A DNA stretch of 64,000 bases from Panagrolaimus kolymaensis (Eukaryota > Nematoda > Chromadorea > Rhabditida > Panagrolaimidae): contig JAJQJQ010000031.1 of assembly GCA_028622995.1 (NCBI GenBank), positions 1,612,001-1,676,000 on the forward strand. The letters are read 5' to 3'. Positions 59,261-64,000 of the stretch are shown piece after piece. Within the stretch, counting starts at the first letter, position 1. Each line of letters starts with the position of its first letter. A program made the position numbers and the translations under genes. The notes under the pieces were generated by a model. That model had not been told where the DNA came from, did not search any database, and saw only the letters and a list, made by a program, of their open reading frames with translations.

Positions 59261-61003
59261 ATGGAGAAGAAAGATGTCTCAGAAAAAGATGCAAAAAGAC
59301 TGAAAGGTAATTGTTAAAAAACTTCTTAATTTTTCAATGAAGATTTATATATTCTTGGTTGATTTTAGAGGCGGTGGTTCAGCTATCAAAATTAGTTTCA
59401 AATTCTATATGCGCTGATTGCCATCAACATCGATCACTTTGGGCTTCAGTAAATTTTGGCATTTTTGTATGTTCCAGATGCGCGGGCATGCATCGACATT
59501 TGGGTGTTCATGTTAGTCAGGTTTGTAAATTACTCAACAAAACCCAACATTAGTCTCTCTTTTCTAGGTTCGATCAATAAATCTTGATACTTGGACTCCA
59601 ATCCAATTATTTTCTGTGATATTAAATGGAAATATGTGGACTAACGCGTGGCTTTTATCCAAAACAAGAACCCCAGATTTTGGTAGACAATTTGGTGATG
59701 ATTCAGCTATGTCAAGATTTATTCAAGAAAAATATGAATATAGCAAATATGGAGATAATGCAGGAATTTTATTAGTTAGTAAAACAAACTTTTCTAATGT
59801 CACAGTGGAAAGAGCTTTAGATGTTTTTAAATTGGCCATGCAACTTCATGTATGACAGATTTTCATATATTTTTTAATTTTATATATGAGTGCCATAATT
59901 TTTAGCGCCAAAAACAAGATCATTGTTCCATTCGTCCTTTATTAATAAAAGCAGCGGGATATGATTATCCAGTTCCAACTTATAATCCAGCAAATCGAAA
60001 ACTTTTACTAATCATGGATACTCCTTCAAATAATGTTGGTGGAATTCAACAAACGATAACTCAAGCCCATATTTCTGGAATTCCTCAACCTAAAATTAAT
60101 AATTCTGTTGGAAATTCTCCGCAACCTAAAAATTTTTCTTCTGCCACAAATAGTCAGCATCAATCACCAACTCAAAAATCACCGGTGAAAGTTGAAAAAC
60201 TTATTGATTTGGATGATTTTACTGAATTCGCCTCGGCAACCAACCAAACAACAATGACTAATAATGATTTCGGTGGTGGAAATTTATCAACATTTTCGTC
60301 TCCATCAGTGCCAAAAAGCAATTCATCAACATCCTTTGCAAACTTTCCCACCAAACATTCTGCAAATGAAGCAGATTGGCCAACCACCAATTTACCAACA
60401 AGTGGATCCATGAATTTCATGGATTTTGGTTCAAATAATCAAAATAAGCAAAGTGATAGTTGGCCATCCATGATTCCCCATGCTTCCACAAATGCAACAA
60501 CAACAACAAATTCAATGACAAATGATTTTGGAAATTTATCATTTTCTCCGAAACACCAGAAAATTGAAACTAAAGAATTGGATTTATTTTCTTCGATAGG
60601 AAATGGAAAAACTCAAAATCATAGCAGTCATAATAGTCCAAATAATGGAAGTGGAGCAATAATTGGTGGAGATTTTTTAAACTTTGCCATGGATAATCAA
60701 CAACAACATAAACCGGCGATGAAAACTCTAAGTAATGATTTTCTTCCACCAATCATGGGAAACACTTCTACAAATTCTATCGAAAATAACTTTTTCGCTT
60801 CACCTACAAAACCTGCGAATACTTCGGCAACAAGTGACTTTGGAAATCTTCTTGGGTCGCCTGTAATGGCTCCAACACCTTTTGGATTTGATTCAATTCC
60901 AACATCGAATTCTCCCCAACAAACTGTTGCTTCTGGTGGCGGCGTAGGTGAAGCAAATAAAGGTCAAGATCTCGATTTTATTTTGGGTCTTTACAACAAA
61001 TAA
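59261..61003 (+). CDS. ArfGAP, SMAP-like, 525 aa
   Basis: GTPase-activating protein for Arf GTPases in vesicle traffic. Exons 59261-59306, 59369-59520, 59568-59849, 59906-61003. The ArfGAP zinc finger spans roughly residues 25-60: CADC, x16, CSRC, followed by AGMHRHLGVHVSQVRSINLDTW with the catalytic arginine in the HRHLG-VRS region. The rest of the domain runs to YEYSKYGD. The C-terminal 330 residues are low-complexity Ser/Asn/Thr/Pro with a clathrin-box motif LIDLDDF and several DFG/DLF/DFL acidic-phenylalanine motifs of the adaptor-binding kind. Layout matches the SMAP family. Confidence 0.92.
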
Positions 61004-63021
61004 ATAAAAAAATTTCTAAACATTTTTTTCTTTGGTAGCAGTTTTGTGTTCAAATTTATGGCGACATTCATTCACTTGTGATAACTTTTTTAAAACTTTT
61101 TTGTTTTCATTCTATCTAGTTCACTCAAAAAAAAATATCTATCTTTTATCCATATTTATACAATGGTTTAAGATTCAGACATAATTAGTACCGGTATTTT
61201 TTCTTTTGTTCATTTTCTATTTTTTCTTTGTTTTTGTAATTCTGTCTTTCAAATTTTTAAAATTAAAGACACACTAATGCTTGAAATTGTAATTATTCGT
61301 GCAATATTTAAACATATTTTTTGAGTCTTATTTAACTAAATATTTTTTTCGGTTACATTCAAGCATTTTTTGTGTGTATGTTTTTTTCTTATGGTAAAGT
61401 TTGATTCTCTTATTTTTTTATAATTGTTTTTTTTAAATTTAATTTTGGTTGAAAATTGTTAAAAATGTGATAGCGTAATATTATTCCAGATAATTAAAAA
61501 ATAAATAAATAAATTTAAATAATTATTCAATTTTTCGTTTTTTTGAAAATATGAGTAAAAAAATTTATGAGCATTTTTTTGGGTTCGTCTGATTCTATTG
61601 TATGAAAGAAAGAAAAAAGAAGAGGAGTGACAACCCCAAATAATGTGCAAACAGCAACAAAAACACACAAGTTTTTGAAAATTTGACAAAAAAAAATTCA
61701 TTCTTTTTTGTAAAGAAAAATTGGAGGCAGACACTTTTGCTGCTTTTTTTTGTGTTTGTTGGTTGGTTGGTTATTGTTGATTTTGATCGATCGATTGATT
61801 GAATGGGGAGAAAACAGAATATTTTCTTTCTTCTTCAGTAGTCGAAGTGAACTTTTTTAGTTTAGAAAATACTTTGTTTTTTACTTTTTGCATTTAAAAA
61901 AAATTATTTTGTTATTTGATTTTACCCATCCGAATCTTCTTGAAACCGGGGTATGATTAATGCTTTACGAATCGTCGTTTATCTCTTCTCCCCCTCCTCT
62001 TCTTTTCTTTTCTGCTTTGCTTTTTATTTTTTTGATTGTTGGATAAACATGAATGAATGATTCATAAATAAAAAAAGAGAAGAAAAGCTTTTTAACCATT
62101 ATTGTTTGGGGTTAAAAAAAGATGAGAGAGAAGAGTGAATACGAAGATGAAGGAGAAGAAGGAGACATGAACATTGTTGATTTTGATTTAAAAAATATTT
62201 TATGTAACCAACGCATTCAAATTTTTTTCTCTCAATTTTGAATGTATTTTTTACCTTTTATGACTTCAATTTTTTTGGTCGATTTTTACAAAAAAAGGTT
62301 TGCTCCAAACAAGAAAGAAAAAGGTTTTATTGTTTTATTTAAAATTTTGTTATAAAAATTATTCTTTTTAACTAAAAAATTATTTTTAGTTTTTCAACAA
62401 CAAAAAAATCTTCTTTTTTCTTTAACCATCAGACGCGGCTGATGAGAAGAAACAGCAACAGCATAATAAGAAATAAGTATGTATTTTAGGCGTCACTGCT
62501 GCCACTACTAACGACTAACTAACTACTAAATGCTATGATGATGTTCGCAGGTTTTTAACACACACGAAGCACAACAAAAAAATCAAAAAAAATTGTTGAT
62601 GGTGCTCGTCTTCTTTCTTCCTTCCTTCCACCATCGCTTTTATTTTTTTAATTCTTTTTTGATTTTGATGCGCAAGAAAAAAAATAGAAGAGAAAAATGA
62701 AAAACTATTCCCGTGGAAGTGGTGGTGGTAGTGTTGGAGAGCGCAAAAGCATGCGTGTGTCGTTTTTCGTTGATGTCGTCGACGTTTGTTTCTTTCTACG
62801 AGCCTGTTGCTGCTTATCTTTTTTCTTTTTCTTGAATATAATTCCAATACTATTTATTTTCTATTTTTACGCTAAATTTCGAACATTTTTATCGATCTTC
62901 TCCATTTCGCAATATCCCTGTTTTTTAAACTTTCATTTATTGAAATTATTACATTTTTTAACTAATTTTTTGTCGATAACATTTTTTTGTAGAAAGTTTA
63001 ACAAATAAAAAATAGTAATCA
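61004..63021. other. Intergenic DNA, 2 kb
   Basis: AT-rich with pyrimidine runs, short TTGG and GATC repeats near 61760-61800, and small ORFs (61459-61734, 62533-63008) without a family. The 3' part precedes the G-alpha gene; TTTTTTTGTAG about 30 bp before its ATG is a possible trans-splice acceptor. Confidence 0.5.
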
Positions 63022-63858
63022 ATGATGGGTTTATTACCATGTTGTTCAACCCCAGATGATCCCCATACAAAAACCATTGAACAAGAAATTAAAAAAGAGA
63101 GAAAAAATTTGAGGCGTCAAGTTAAAATTTTATTATTGGGCGCGGGTGGATCTGGAAAAACTACATTTTTAAAACAAATGGTTATTATTCATGGCGCTGG
63201 TGAATTTACCGCGGATGAAGTTAGAGCATATCGAGCTCAAATTTATCAGGTAATTTAGTCTATGGATGTGTATAGAATTGATGGATTTGGATTTTTTTAG
63301 AATATTATAAGTGCAATGAGAATTTTACTTGATGCTCGACAAAAATTAGGTTTTAAATGGGAGAATGAAAAGCGGCAGAAAAATGTGGATATTGTAATGC
63401 AGTAAGTTATTTTAGAATAGCTTTTAAGTTTTTTAGAATAAAGTTTTCCATTTGTTAAAAAGTCTAAATTAAGGGAAAAATCTGAAGAAGAAAAAAATTA
63501 AATTTTGAACTTATTTTAGTTTAACCTTTTTTTGAAACTTTTTACGGTGCCAAATTTTTCGAGAAAGTAAAAATATAAAAATTTATTTTTTGAGGCCTTT
63601 TTTTTTTACTTTTTTTCTTTCACAAAGTGTAAATAATAATTATTTATACAAATTTGTTACATTTTTCTCGTTTTTCCTTCACTTCTCTTTTTTTTTATTG
63701 ATTTTTTATTTCTTTTCTTTGCTTTCAGGTTTACTGCAAGTGATTTGATGCGCGGCGTGGATCAAGCGACATTCATTGAAATTGCACCAATTGTAACGGA
63801 TTTTTGGAAGGATGCAGCTATAAAAAAAACATATGAACAAAGAAATTTATTTCAAATT
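63022..63858 (+). CDS. gpa-12: Heterotrimeric G protein alpha subunit, G12/13 type (3' end outside window)
   Basis: Exons 63022-63249, 63301-63401 and 63729-63858; the last ends in a good donor and the gene continues past the window. Visible: a membrane-anchor N-terminus MMGLLPCCSTP with two candidate palmitoylation cysteines, the alpha-N helix, the P-loop LLLGAGGSGKTTFLKQM, then VIIHGAGEF and AMRILLDARQKLG, and the start of the helical domain. ILLDARQKLG and IAPIVTDFWKDAAIKKTYEQRNLFQ fit the G12/13 class best. The P-loop differs from the usual GAGESGKST. If translation starts at the second Met (63025), Gly2 would be exposed for possible myristoylation. The symbol is tentative because the switch regions are not visible. 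Confidence 0.85.
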
Positions 63859-64000
63859 GTAAGGTTTCTTAAAATTTTTAATCCCTCAAAGTACATAAAA
63901 AAGCCATTTTTGGAAGACTAAAAAATATTAAAAAGAAACAACAAATTTATTATTTTATTTAAAGATTAAAATTTGAAACTACAAAATTCTTTTTTTCTGA

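Noticed and set aside
61459..63008. Several 90-105 codon ORFs before the G-alpha gene
   Set aside because: Phe/Lys-rich, homopolymer-driven and overlapping on both strands.

Overview
The window is AT-rich nuclear DNA from a nematode. Introns are often only about 45-60 bp and end in T-rich tracts plus AG, several genes have splice-acceptor-like sites just before the ATG (consistent with spliced-leader trans-splicing), and nematode-typical families occur (DUF229, DUF273, supplementary nuclear receptors, fused acyltransferase-SGNH proteins). A clade IV species is possible, but I cannot fix the species. No complete tRNA, rRNA, CRISPR or prokaryotic feature was seen.

Layout. 1-16309 (+): all but the start of an inositol 1,4,5-trisphosphate receptor (itr-1), about 2413 visible residues. 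A 4.06-kb hAT DNA transposon with its own transposase lies inside one of its coding exons, and a large intron holds a decayed tandem repeat. 17.4-20.0 kb (+): a small basic protein and a ceramide synthase-like TLC protein. 20.2-23.0 kb (-): a complete TGF-beta ligand. 26-28.9 kb: a C-type lectin (-), RNA polymerase subunit RPB6 (-) and a small unknown ORF (+). 29.5-52.1 kb: a block of secretory-pathway and glycan-modifying genes. These are two DUF229 proteins, a DUF273 protein, an O-acyltransferase, two GT49-type glycosyltransferases and a core-1 galactosyltransferase-like GT31, with two unusually short nuclear receptors between them. 52.3-57.9 kb: MIC60/mitofilin (-), RAB-33 (+) and a MIC60 paralogue lacking the conserved C-terminal domain (+). 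59.3-61.0 kb (+): a SMAP-like ArfGAP. 63.0 kb to the end (+): the first exons of a G-alpha 12/13-type subunit with an altered P-loop.

Most notable observations: (1) the hAT element splits an itr-1 exon with a perfect 8-bp target duplication, and removing the element plus one duplication restores one continuous frame through every downstream exon to the stop; (2) the glycan-gene block is bracketed by direct copies of the MIC60 gene's 3' end, one intact at 52.2 kb and one broken at 29.3 kb; (3) a MIC60 paralogue keeps the import signal, membrane anchor and the start of the coiled coil but not the mitofilin domain; (4) a second, 810-bp non-autonomous hAT element with arrays of a 12-bp palindrome sits in the DNA-binding-domain intron of a nuclear receptor.

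Gene coordinates below are whole coding spans. Exons, read from splice sites and frame, are given in each entry; exon sums were checked for divisibility by three.
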